From NCBI GenBank assembly GCA_029098085.1, contig JAQXNQ010000022.1, forward strand, positions 1-5,445: DNA of 5,445 nt, in the 5' to 3' direction. The notes beneath the pieces are model-generated. The model worked only from the letters and a program-made list of their open reading frames with translations, was not told where the DNA came from and made no database searches. Positions 1 through 4,726 of this stretch are shown piece after piece. How positions within the stretch are numbered: position 1 is the stretch's first letter; every line of letters starts with the position of its first letter. Origin of the DNA: Oscillospiraceae bacterium (GTDB taxonomy: Bacteria > Bacillota > Clostridia > Oscillospirales > Ruminococcaceae). The position numbers were made by a program, and so were the translations under genes.

Positions 1-1
1 G

Positions 2-883
2 CTCAGCCGTCTGGCCGGAGAGATGGGCGTCACCGCCCCCGTCATGCTGCGGATCAAGCCCGGCGTGGATGCGCACACCCACAACTTCATCCGCACCGGT
101 CAGATTGACTCCAAGTTCGGTCTGGCGCTGGAAACCGGAGAAGCCATGGCCGCCGTCAAGCAGACCCTGACCACGCCTTCAGTCAAGCTGCTGGGCTTCC
201 ACGCCCATATCGGCTCCCAGATCATGGAGGCCGAGCCCTTCGTCCATACGGCGCAGATCATGATGCAGTTCATCTCCGACGTCCGGGATGAGACCGGCGT
301 GGAGGTCTCCGAGCTGAATCTGGGCGGCGGCTTCGGCATCCGCTACACCAGCGAGGACGATCCCATCCCCTACGCCCGGTACATGGAGGAGGTTTCCGCC
401 GCCATCCGGGCTTCCGCCGAAGCCCACGGGCTCTCCATGCCCTTTATCCTCATGGAGCCCGGCCGCTCCATTGTGGGCGAGGCTGGTACCACCCTCTACA
501 CCGTCGGCTCCATCAAGGAGATCCCCGGCATCCGCACCTATGTGGCCATTGACGGCGGCATGGGCGACAACCCCCGCTACGCCCTCTATCAGGCAAAGTA
601 CGACTTCCTGCTGGCCAACAAGGCAAACGAGCCGGCAGATCAGGTGGTCACCATCGCCGGTAAGTGCTGTGAAAGCGGCGACCTGCTGGGCGAGCACACC
701 GCGCTGGCCAAGGCCGAGCCCGGCGACATTCTGGCGGTGTTCTCCACCGGAGCCTACAACTATTCCATGGCCTCCAACTATAACCGCAATCCCATCCCCC
801 CTGTGGTGATGGTCAAGGACGGCACCTCCCGGGTTATCGTCCGCGGACAGACCTACGCAGACATTGTCTCCTGCGATATCTGA
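2..883 (+). CDS. lysA: Diaminopimelate decarboxylase, C-terminal part (5' end outside window)
   Basis: This is a PLP-dependent decarboxylase that converts meso-diaminopimelate to L-lysine and CO2, the last step of lysine synthesis, in the cytoplasm. The frame is open from base 2 and ends at TGA 881-883, giving 293 visible residues. The family is about 420 residues long, so roughly 125 N-terminal residues, including the PLP-binding lysine, lie outside the window; the ATG at 23 is internal. Visible family motifs, numbered from base 2: HAHIGS (67-72) in the alanine-racemase-like barrel, the glycine loop GGGFG (108-112) that holds the PLP phosphate, EPGR (152-155), the substrate-binding CESGD with its catalytic cysteine (223-227), and GAYNYSMASNYN (250-261) near the C-terminus. 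All key residues in the visible part are intact, so the gene looks functional. A terminator follows 20 bp after the stop, so it is the last gene of its transcription unit. Confidence 0.97.
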   Translation, partial: LSRLAGEMGVTAPVMLRIKPGVDAHTHNFIRTGQIDSKFGLALETGEAMAAVKQTLTTPSVKLLGFHAHIGSQIMEAEPFVHTAQIMMQFISDVRDETGVEVSELNLGGGFGIRYTSEDDPIPYARYMEEVSAAIRASAEAHGLSMPFILMEPGRSIVGEAGTTLYTVGSIKEIPGIRTYVAIDGGMGDNPRYALYQAKYDFLLANKANEPADQVVTIAGKCCESGDLLGEHTALAKAEPGDILAVFSTGAYNYSMASNYNRNPIPPVVMVKDGTSRVIVRGQTYADIVSCDI

Positions 884-903
884 TTTTTCAAAGCAGCTTT
901 TTC

Positions 904-933
904 AAGGGCAGCGGCAAAACCGCTGCCTTTTCT
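904..933 (+). terminator. Rho-independent terminator of lysA
   Basis: A perfect 8-bp GC-rich stem, GGCAGCGG (907-914) with CCGCTGCC (920-927), encloses a 5-nt CAAAA loop and is followed by TTTTCTT. The AAG before the stem can also pair with the first T residues. It starts 20 bp after the lysA stop codon and insulates the surface-protein gene from lysA read-through. Confidence 0.9.
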
Positions 934-979
934 TCTGCCTTTTATGTGATAATAAATTTCATGATAATTTCTTTTTGTA

Positions 980-999
980 TGACTGATATGTGACTGATA
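980..999 (+). repeat. Tandem direct repeat TGACTGATA at 11-bp spacing, possible operator
   Basis: TGACTGATA occurs at 980-988 and again, identically, at 991-999, so the two copies are offset by 11 bp, about one helical turn. A looser third version (TGATATGATA, 1002-1011) coincides with the -10 region. The repeats occupy the place where a -35 box for the downstream promoter should be, and no good -35 box is seen there. OmpR/PhoB-type response regulators commonly bind direct repeats with 11-bp periodicity, so an activator site is a reasonable inference. The regulator itself is not in the window. Confidence 0.45.
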
Positions 1000-1001
1000 C
1001 A

Positions 1002-1010
1002 TGATATGAT
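1002..1010 (+). promoter_or_regulatory. Extended -10 promoter of the surface-protein gene
   Basis: TGA followed by TATGAT (1005-1010) matches the extended -10 pattern TGnTATAAT with one mismatch in the hexamer. It lies in an AT-rich island within otherwise GC-rich DNA. No convincing -35 box exists at 16-18 bp; the best, ATGACT at 979-984, is 20 bp away. Transcription would begin near 1016-1018, leaving a leader of about 55 nt before the ATG at 1072. Placement is by pattern only. Confidence 0.6.
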
Positions 1011-1055
1011 ACTGTCATAAGAGATCCAAACGGGTTCCGAAACAAAAACTCACGC

Positions 1056-1062
1056 AAAGGAG
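1056..1062 (+). promoter_or_regulatory. Ribosome binding site AAAGGAG of the surface-protein gene
   Basis: AAAGGAG ends 9 nt before ATG 1072. This strong site, together with the signal peptide that begins exactly at that ATG, fixes the start codon. Confidence 0.88.
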
Positions 1063-1071
1063 ATTGTTCAT

Positions 1072-2835
1072 ATGAAAAAGCTGCAGAAACTCTTTTCCGC
1101 TCTTCTTTCCCTGGCGCTGATTGTCAGTCTGGTCCCCCTGACTGCTTTCGCCAAGGACGACGGAACAAAAGGCCGCAATCCCAATCCCAAGCCCCGCTGC
1201 ACTGTCACCATCACCTATAAGCTGGGCAACGAGGGCAAGAACACCGCCCTGATTTCCGGCCTTCCCTTCGGCAATCCCCGTACGGTCAACATCCCCGCCG
1301 AAGATGCCCGGGATGGAAAAGCCAATGTCTCTGCCTATGTGGATCTGACCGAGTATGGCTACGAGCTGATCGACAAGGGCCAGGGCCAGCAGCTGAATGT
1401 ACACCTCAACAAAAACAACCACGCTGACATCACCTTCCATTACAGAAAGGCCCAGACCACTCCCGTTGATCCTTCCGAAAACAAGACCAACGCCCAGTTC
1501 TTCCTGCTTCTGGACGGCGATGTGATCCCCATGGAAAACGGCACCACCCAGTACAGCTCCCTCAACTACACCAGCCACGACAAGCTGTACGGTTCTGTGA
1601 CCGGCACCGCCAACATCAACAACAGCGCCATCGACCTGAGCAAGGAAACCTTCACCGTATCCGATCTTCAGGAAATGTTCGCCAGCGTGCAGAACGTCAT
1701 CACCAGGGATCCCACCACTTCCGACATCGTCAAGGTAGCCAATTACAACCCTTACACCCAGACCATTCTCTGGTACGTTTCCAAAATTCCCGGCGGCGAC
1801 TGCTGCAGCTACCACGTGGACGGCGTCATTCTGAACAATGACATGAGCTATGTAGCTCTGATCTACAATGACAACGTGAGTGACGAAGCCATCGCCGTTC
1901 CCGAAACCGTGATTTACAAGATCGGTACCCGGGCTAACGTTGACGACGGCAGCACCATGACCCGGAAAGGCTACATCTTCAAGGGCTGGGGCGAAACCCC
2001 TGAAAGCACCATTCCCGTTTCCAGAAGCCTGATGCTCAACAAGACCACCACGCTGTATGCCATCTGGGAAGAAGAGCAGGAAGAGTCTTCCGAGTCCTCT
2101 GAGCCTACCTCTTCGGAACCCACCTCTTCGGAACCCACTTCTTCTGAACCCACCTCTTCGGAACCCACCTCTTCTGAACCCACTTCTTCGGAACCCACTT
2201 CTTCTGAGCCTACCTCTTCCGAACCCACCTCTTCTGAACCCACTTCTTCTGAACCCACTTCTTCCGAGCCTACCTCTTCCGAGCCTACCTCTTCGGAACC
2301 CACCTCTTCTGAGCCCACCTCTTCGGAACCCACCTCTTCTGAGCCCACCTCTTCTGAGCCCACCTCTTCTGAGCCTACCTCTTCGGAACCCACCTCTTCT
2401 GAGCCCACCTCTTCCGAGCCTACCTCTTCCGAGCCTACCTCTTCTGAGCCTACCTCTTCCGAGCCTACCTCTTCCGAGCCTACCTCTTCCGAGCCCACCT
2501 CTTCCGAGCCCACCTCTTCCGAGCCCACCTCTTCGGAGCCCACCAGCAGTGACGAACCCACCTATCCCCGCCGTCCCAGCTCCTCTGTCCCTGCTTCTGA
2601 ACCGGCTGTCGAAGAAGAAATCCCTGACGAGGACACTCCCCTGGCCTCCGGCGTTCCTTCTGACGAGCCCAGCGCTCCCGCTGTAAAGCCCGAGCCCGCA
2701 GAGATCATCGAAGAAGACACCATCGCTCTGACCTCCGCCCCCAAAACCGGTCATGCAGCCGGGCAGGCTGCCGCAGTGGCCGCATGTGCTTCCCTGCTGG
2801 CCAGCGTCCTCTTCCTCACCAGAAAGAAGAAGTAA
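1072..2835 (+). CDS. Secreted, sortase-anchored surface protein with EPTSS repeat stalk
   Basis: A 587-residue modular wall protein, probably displayed on the cell surface. Parts in order: a signal peptide (1-27; KK, a hydrophobic core, cleavage after AFA); a beta-rich region ending GYELI...ITFHYRK (about 41-125) resembling MucBP-type modules; a region (about 138-275) containing WYVSKI and YHVDGVI, a pattern seen in clostridial surface proteins; a Listeria-Bacteroides (Flg_new/InlB B-repeat-like) module (about 278-332) with GYIFKGW and TTLYAIW; 30 EPTSS pentapeptides (344-493); a Pro/Glu/Asp-rich linker (494-554); and a sorting signal made of APKTG (556-560), a hydrophobic stretch (about 561-583) and RKKK at the C-terminus. 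The motif is the (S/N/A)PKTG type common in clostridia rather than strict LPxTG. The gene has its own promoter and terminator and no cotranscribed sortase. Adhesion or host interaction is inferred; no binding domain of known ligand is recognised. The Ser/Thr-rich stalk could carry O-glycans, also inference. Confidence 0.92.
   Translation: MKKLQKLFSALLSLALIVSLVPLTAFAKDDGTKGRNPNPKPRCTVTITYKLGNEGKNTALISGLPFGNPRTVNIPAEDARDGKANVSAYVDLTEYGYELIDKGQGQQLNVHLNKNNHADITFHYRKAQTTPVDPSENKTNAQFFLLLDGDVIPMENGTTQYSSLNYTSHDKLYGSVTGTANINNSAIDLSKETFTVSDLQEMFASVQNVITRDPTTSDIVKVANYNPYTQTILWYVSKIPGGDCCSYHVDGVILNNDMSYVALIYNDNVSDEAIAVPETVIYKIGTRANVDDGSTMTRKGYIFKGWGETPESTIPVSRSLMLNKTTTLYAIWEEEQEESSESSEPTSSEPTSSEPTSSEPTSSEPTSSEPTSSEPTSSEPTSSEPTSSEPTSSEPTSSEPTSSEPTSSEPTSSEPTSSEPTSSEPTSSEPTSSEPTSSEPTSSEPTSSEPTSSEPTSSEPTSSEPTSSEPTSSEPTSSEPTSSEPTSSEPTSSDEPTYPRRPSSSVPASEPAVEEEIPDEDTPLASGVPSDEPSAPAVKPEPAEIIEEDTIALTSAPKTGHAAGQAAAVAACASLLASVLFLTRKKK
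2101..2550 (+). repeat. Thirty tandem 15-bp units encoding EPTSS
   Basis: Exactly 30 in-frame units of 15 bp run from 2101 to 2550 with no amino-acid change. At DNA level there are 12 different versions. Glu is GAG (18) or GAA (12), Pro is CCC (20) or CCT (10), Thr is ACC (25) or ACT (5), and the second Ser is TCT (11), TCC (10), TCG (8) or AGT (1). The first Ser is TCT in 29 units; only unit 30 uses AGC-AGT. GAA is confined to units 2-20 and ACT to units 3-11. A 44-bp stretch at 2281-2324 recurs identically at 2371-2414, six units downstream. The array forms the extended stalk of the surface protein. It also creates long phantom open frames on both strands. Confidence 0.97.
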
Positions 2836-2848
2836 CCCCCAGGCAAAG

Positions 2849-2869
2849 TCAGAATCCACACGATTCTGA
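2849..2869 (+). other. Short hairpin after the surface-protein stop, no U-tract
   Basis: TCAGAATC (2849-2856) and GATTCTGA (2862-2869) form a perfect 8-bp stem around CACAC. No T-run follows, so it is not itself an intrinsic terminator. It lies between the stop codon and the true terminator and may protect the 3' end of the mRNA, which is inference. Confidence 0.5.
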
Positions 2870-2880
2870 GCAAAGCTTAT

Positions 2881-2920
2881 GAAAAACGGCAGACACCCTG
2901 ATCGGTACCTGCCGTTTTTC
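2881..2920. terminator. Bidirectional intrinsic terminator between convergent genes
   Basis: GAAAAACGGCAG (2881-2892) pairs perfectly over 12 bp with CTGCCGTTTTTC (2909-2920) around a 16-nt loop. The arm ends in T5 on the plus strand, and the opposite arm gives T5 on the minus strand, so it can stop transcription from both sides. It lies 45 bp after the surface-protein stop and only 2 bp beyond the stop of the convergent kinase gene. Confidence 0.88.
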
Positions 2921-2922
2921 TG

Positions 2923-3549
2923 TCATAATTCTTCCGCCAGCTTGTCCCGAATCCACCCGAGAACCGCCCGGGCCGTTTCCTCCGGAGAAAGATTTGTATT
3001 GTCCAGCAGATCAATGGGTGGAGCCGTGTCGCCGTGATGCTCCAAAAACCACTGGTTATAGGCAATCTGCTGCCTGATAAAATCCTCGCTGCCGCTCTCC
3101 CGCCAGCCGGGACGGGAGCGCAGCCGGGCGGCCAGCACCTCCGGCTCCGCCACAAGCGCCAGATAATAAAGCCGGCTGAAGTACCGCCTTTCCACACAGG
3201 GCTCAAACTGATCGGGATCGGCACAGCCGCAGAGCAAACAGGGACGCCCAGCCTGAGAGATATTCTTGCAGACCCGCAGCCACATCTCCCGATAGGGACG
3301 GTATTTGTTTTCCGGCGAGTTGTAGCGGCTCTCCCAGAGGATGTCCCCCTCCAGTGCCACCACCTCCTGCGTCAGCGCCGGCAGATGGCGGCAGACCTCC
3401 GTCTTGCCCACGCCGCAGGCACCGCTCAGCAGGAAAAGGGGCTGTCTGACAAAAACCGTCTCCCCTCCGCAGAAGGGGCAAACGGCTACATTCCCCAGCA
3501 CTTCTTTTTCCGGCGTGTACATGCCGCAGTGTCCACAGACATTAAACAT
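2923..3549 (-). CDS. Small P-loop kinase-like NTPase with N-terminal zinc ribbon
   Basis: A 208-residue cytoplasmic protein. Residues 5-8 (CGHC) and 24-27 (CPFC) form a CxxC...CxxC zinc ribbon. A hydrophobic strand then leads into the Walker A loop GACGVGKT (43-50). The acidic EGD (67-69) after the next strand resembles the substrate-side motif of gluconate/shikimate/nucleoside kinases. Arg-rich RLRSRPGWR (142-150) looks like the lid, and LLDNTN (181-186) is a late strand. The size (about 170 residues without the ribbon) fits a small-molecule kinase better than an AAA+ machine; the substrate is unknown and no named gene is recognised. The start at 3549 is fixed by GGAGGT at 3562-3557. The start overlaps the end of the radical SAM gene by 8 bp, so the two are probably translationally coupled and functionally linked. 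The transcript ends at the terminator 2 bp after the stop. Confidence 0.88.
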   Translation of the reverse strand: MFNVCGHCGMYTPEKEVLGNVAVCPFCGGETVFVRQPLFLLSGACGVGKTEVCRHLPALTQEVVALEGDILWESRYNSPENKYRPYREMWLRVCKNISQAGRPCLLCGCADPDQFEPCVERRYFSRLYYLALVAEPEVLAARLRSRPGWRESGSEDFIRQQIAYNQWFLEHHGDTAPPIDLLDNTNLSPEETARAVLGWIRDKLAEEL

Positions 3550-4534
3550 CTTCGCTACCTCCGTGTTTTTTGCCCTGCCAGCTGTCCCGGCGCAGCAGCT
3601 CCTTGTCGATTTCGTTCATGACCACCAGCTTTTTCAGGCTCCAGAGAGGCGCGATCAGCGATTCACGCAGGCCGTCGCCCGTCACCCGCTGCAGGATGGT
3701 CTCCGGCGGCAGCAGCTCCAGCTGGCTGCAGACGATGTCCACATATTCGGAAAGCTCCAGTGTGCGGAATTCTCCCCGCAGATAGGCCTCCGCCATGGGC
3801 GTGCCCCGAATCACATGGAGCAGGTGAATCTTCAGGCAGTCCGGCTGCAGAGCCGCCACCTGCCGGGCCGTTTCCAGCATCATCTCCCGGGGTTCCCCCG
3901 GCAGGCCGTTGATGATGTGGATGCAGACCGGGATCCCCCGGCGGCGGAGCTTGTCATAGCCCTCCAGAAATTCCGCCATGGTGTGTCCCCGGTTGATCCG
4001 CCGGGCAGTTTCATCGTGCACCGTCTGCAGCCCCAGCTCCACCATGACCCAGGTGCGGGCCTTCAGGCTCTCCAGATAGTCGCAGACCTCCTCCGGCAGC
4101 GCGTCCGCCCGGGTGGCAATGGAAAGCCCCACCACCCCTTCCTCGTCCAGCACCGTCTCATACTTGGCCTTCAGCTCAGGGAGCGGCGCATAGGTGTTGG
4201 TGTTGGCCTGAAAATAGGGAATATACCGGCGGGCATCCGGCCATTTCTTGTGGAGCAGCGCCTGCTCCCGGTGGAACTGCTCCAGCAGCGACTCCGGCGT
4301 CTGCCGCCGGAAGGCATAGGCACAGTAGGTGCAGCCGCCCTTCCCCCGGGTGCCGTCGATGTTGGGACAGGAAAAGCCACCGTCCAGCGAGATTTTGCAT
4401 ACCTTTCCACCGAACCGCTGCCGCAGCGCATAATCCCAGGTATGATACCGCTTGTTGGTGTCGCTGAAGGGAAAGGGATTGCGGCTGGCCTGGGTCTCTT
4501 TTTTTATTGGAATCGTCATGGTAGGAACTGCCAT
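3542..4534 (-). CDS. ytqA: Radical SAM protein, YtqA/MnmL family (TIGR01212)
   Basis: A cytoplasmic radical SAM enzyme carrying a 4Fe-4S cluster. With the start at 4534 it has 330 residues, close to the roughly 320 of YtqA proteins. The cluster cysteines C56, C68 and C71 follow the CX11CX2C spacing of this family, inside CPNIDG and GGCTYC. Other marks are KRYHTW (28-33), GLQT (168-171), HIINGLPGE (206-214), KIHLLHVIRGT (235-245) and RVTGDG (283-288). From memory, B. subtilis YtqA was renamed MnmL for a role in making mnm5s2U at the tRNA wobble position; orthology here is inferred, and the usual partner methylase MnmM is not adjacent. The start is uncertain. In-frame ATGs lie at 4561, 4549, 4534 and 4519. 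Only 4534 has a nearby Shine-Dalgarno (AGGA, 6 nt away), while 4519 fits the family N-terminus equally well. All but 4561 fall in a 34-bp palindrome. The gene is followed by the overlapping kinase gene. Confidence 0.93.
   Translation of the reverse strand: MAVPTMTIPIKKETQASRNPFPFSDTNKRYHTWDYALRQRFGGKVCKISLDGGFSCPNIDGTRGKGGCTYCAYAFRRQTPESLLEQFHREQALLHKKWPDARRYIPYFQANTNTYAPLPELKAKYETVLDEEGVVGLSIATRADALPEEVCDYLESLKARTWVMVELGLQTVHDETARRINRGHTMAEFLEGYDKLRRRGIPVCIHIINGLPGEPREMMLETARQVAALQPDCLKIHLLHVIRGTPMAEAYLRGEFRTLELSEYVDIVCSQLELLPPETILQRVTGDGLRESLIAPLWSLKKLVVMNEIDKELLRRDSWQGKKHGGSEDV
3557..3562 (-). promoter_or_regulatory. Ribosome binding site GGAGGT of the kinase-like gene
   Basis: GGAGGT on the minus strand sits 7 nt before the ATG at 3549 and is embedded in the last codons of the radical SAM gene, where it encodes Gly-Gly near the C-terminus. 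It settles the kinase start and supports translational coupling. Confidence 0.85.
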
Positions 4535-4550
4535 GGTAGTTCCTACCATG
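4517..4550. repeat. 34-bp near-perfect palindrome over the radical SAM start codons
   Basis: CATGGTAGGAACT (4517-4529) is exactly reverse-complementary to AGTTCCTACCATG (4538-4550). The 8-nt middle contains the self-complementary CCATGG (4531-4536), so only the pair 4530/4537 breaks full symmetry. On the minus-strand mRNA the 13-bp stem would hold the AGGA (4544-4541) and two ATGs, leaving the ATG at 4534 in the loop. An alternative 8-bp hairpin (4550-4543 with 4539-4532, GAA loop) excludes the longer one. No U-tract follows, so it is not a terminator. It may be a translational control hairpin or a protein-binding site. Confidence 0.85.
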
Positions 4551-4592
4551 GGATACAGCATCCGCGCAAAAGAAGGAATTTCCTTGCTTTTG

Positions 4593-4638
4593 CACCCTGT
4601 ATCGCTCCTTTCTTCTGGTTTTCACAGGAGCTTCTCCT
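4593..4638 (-). other. Two Shine-Dalgarno/GTG pairs out of frame with the radical SAM gene
   Basis: On the minus strand, AGGAG (4638-4634) lies 8 nt before GTG 4625-4623, and AAAGGAG (4611-4605) lies 9 nt before GTG 4595-4593. Both GTGs share one frame, which is open down to 4176 but is offset from the radical SAM frame by one base. The radical SAM frame has no ATG, GTG or TTG between its upstream stop (4624-4622) and ATG 4561. A run of seven A residues (4505-4499, minus strand) lies after the palindrome; losing one A there would join the two frames. These may be start signals of a leader peptide, remnants of an older N-terminus, or a frameshift or sequencing error. Confidence 0.5.
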
Positions 4639-4640
4639 GT
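4624..4640 (-). other. 7-bp triloop hairpin in the radical SAM leader
   Basis: ACAGGAG and CTCCTGT pair perfectly around a 3-nt loop, AAG on the minus strand. The arm contains the AGGAG that precedes the GTG at 4625, so folding would mask it. No T-run follows in either direction. Confidence 0.5.
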
Positions 4641-4653
4641 ATAGTTCCCTCCT

Positions 4654-4662
4654 ATGATACCA
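4654..4662 (-). promoter_or_regulatory. Probable extended -10 promoter of the radical SAM-kinase operon
   Basis: On the minus strand TGG precedes TATCAT (4659-4654), matching TGnTATAAT apart from one base in the hexamer. No clear -35 box is present 17 bp upstream, which is tolerated by extended -10 promoters. Transcription would start near 4647, giving a leader of about 115 nt before the ATG at 4534. Confidence 0.45.
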
Positions 4663-4690
4663 CAGTTTTCCCCAAAAAGGAAAGAGGTCT

Positions 4691-4726
4691 GTGAAAACAA
4701 CCGGCCTTATTTAAACCGAACCGGTT
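4691..4726 (-). terminator. Weak candidate terminator after the deacetylase gene
   Basis: On the minus strand AACCGG (4726-4721) can pair with CCGGTT (4704-4699), and GTTTTC follows. The stem is only 6 bp, the loop is 16 nt and the T-run is four bases, and the first arm lies within the last codons of the gene. Termination is likely to be partial, so read-through into the radical SAM operon is possible. Confidence 0.3.

Larger units (their letters stand above)
4618..4698. repeat. 10-bp inverted repeat flanking the leader/promoter region
   Basis: GTTTTCACAG (4618-4627) is the exact reverse complement of CTGTGAAAAC (4689-4698), with 61 bp between the arms. The related CACAGTTTTC (4661-4670) lies in between, so the leader is rich in competing pairing options. 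Its role is unknown; it would matter for RNA folding only on transcripts reading through from the deacetylase gene. Confidence 0.5.

Noticed and set aside
1012..1020. CTGTCATAA, resembling a Pho-box half site
   Set aside because: A single half site of the enterobacterial consensus is not meaningful in a Firmicute, and no second half site lies 11 bp away.
2101..2550. CRISPR-like array
   Set aside because: The 15-bp units are contiguous with no unique spacers and are strictly in frame with a protein-coding gene.
1971..2686. Other long frames over the repeat array (VGSEE repeats on the minus strand, Pro/Leu repeats on the plus strand)
   Set aside because: A 15-bp unit without stops keeps all frames open. 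None of these frames has a start signal or non-repeat sequence that looks like a protein.
1015..2859. A 614-codon minus-strand open frame, longer than the surface-protein gene opposite it, encoding Arg/Gly-rich repeats
   Set aside because: It is register-aligned with the sense codons and stays open only because the sense gene uses no TTA, CTA or TCA codons. It has no domain sense, and the repeats are simply the reverse complement of the EPTSS array.
4517..4550. Palindrome as an intrinsic terminator or transposon end
   Set aside because: No T-run follows the stem on either strand. There are no target-site duplications, no transposase gene and no second copy in the window.
3341..4657. A 438-codon plus-strand open frame across the radical SAM and kinase genes
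   Set aside because: It is aligned codon-to-codon with the radical SAM gene and open for the same codon-bias reason. The opposite strand carries clear family motifs and ribosome binding sites.
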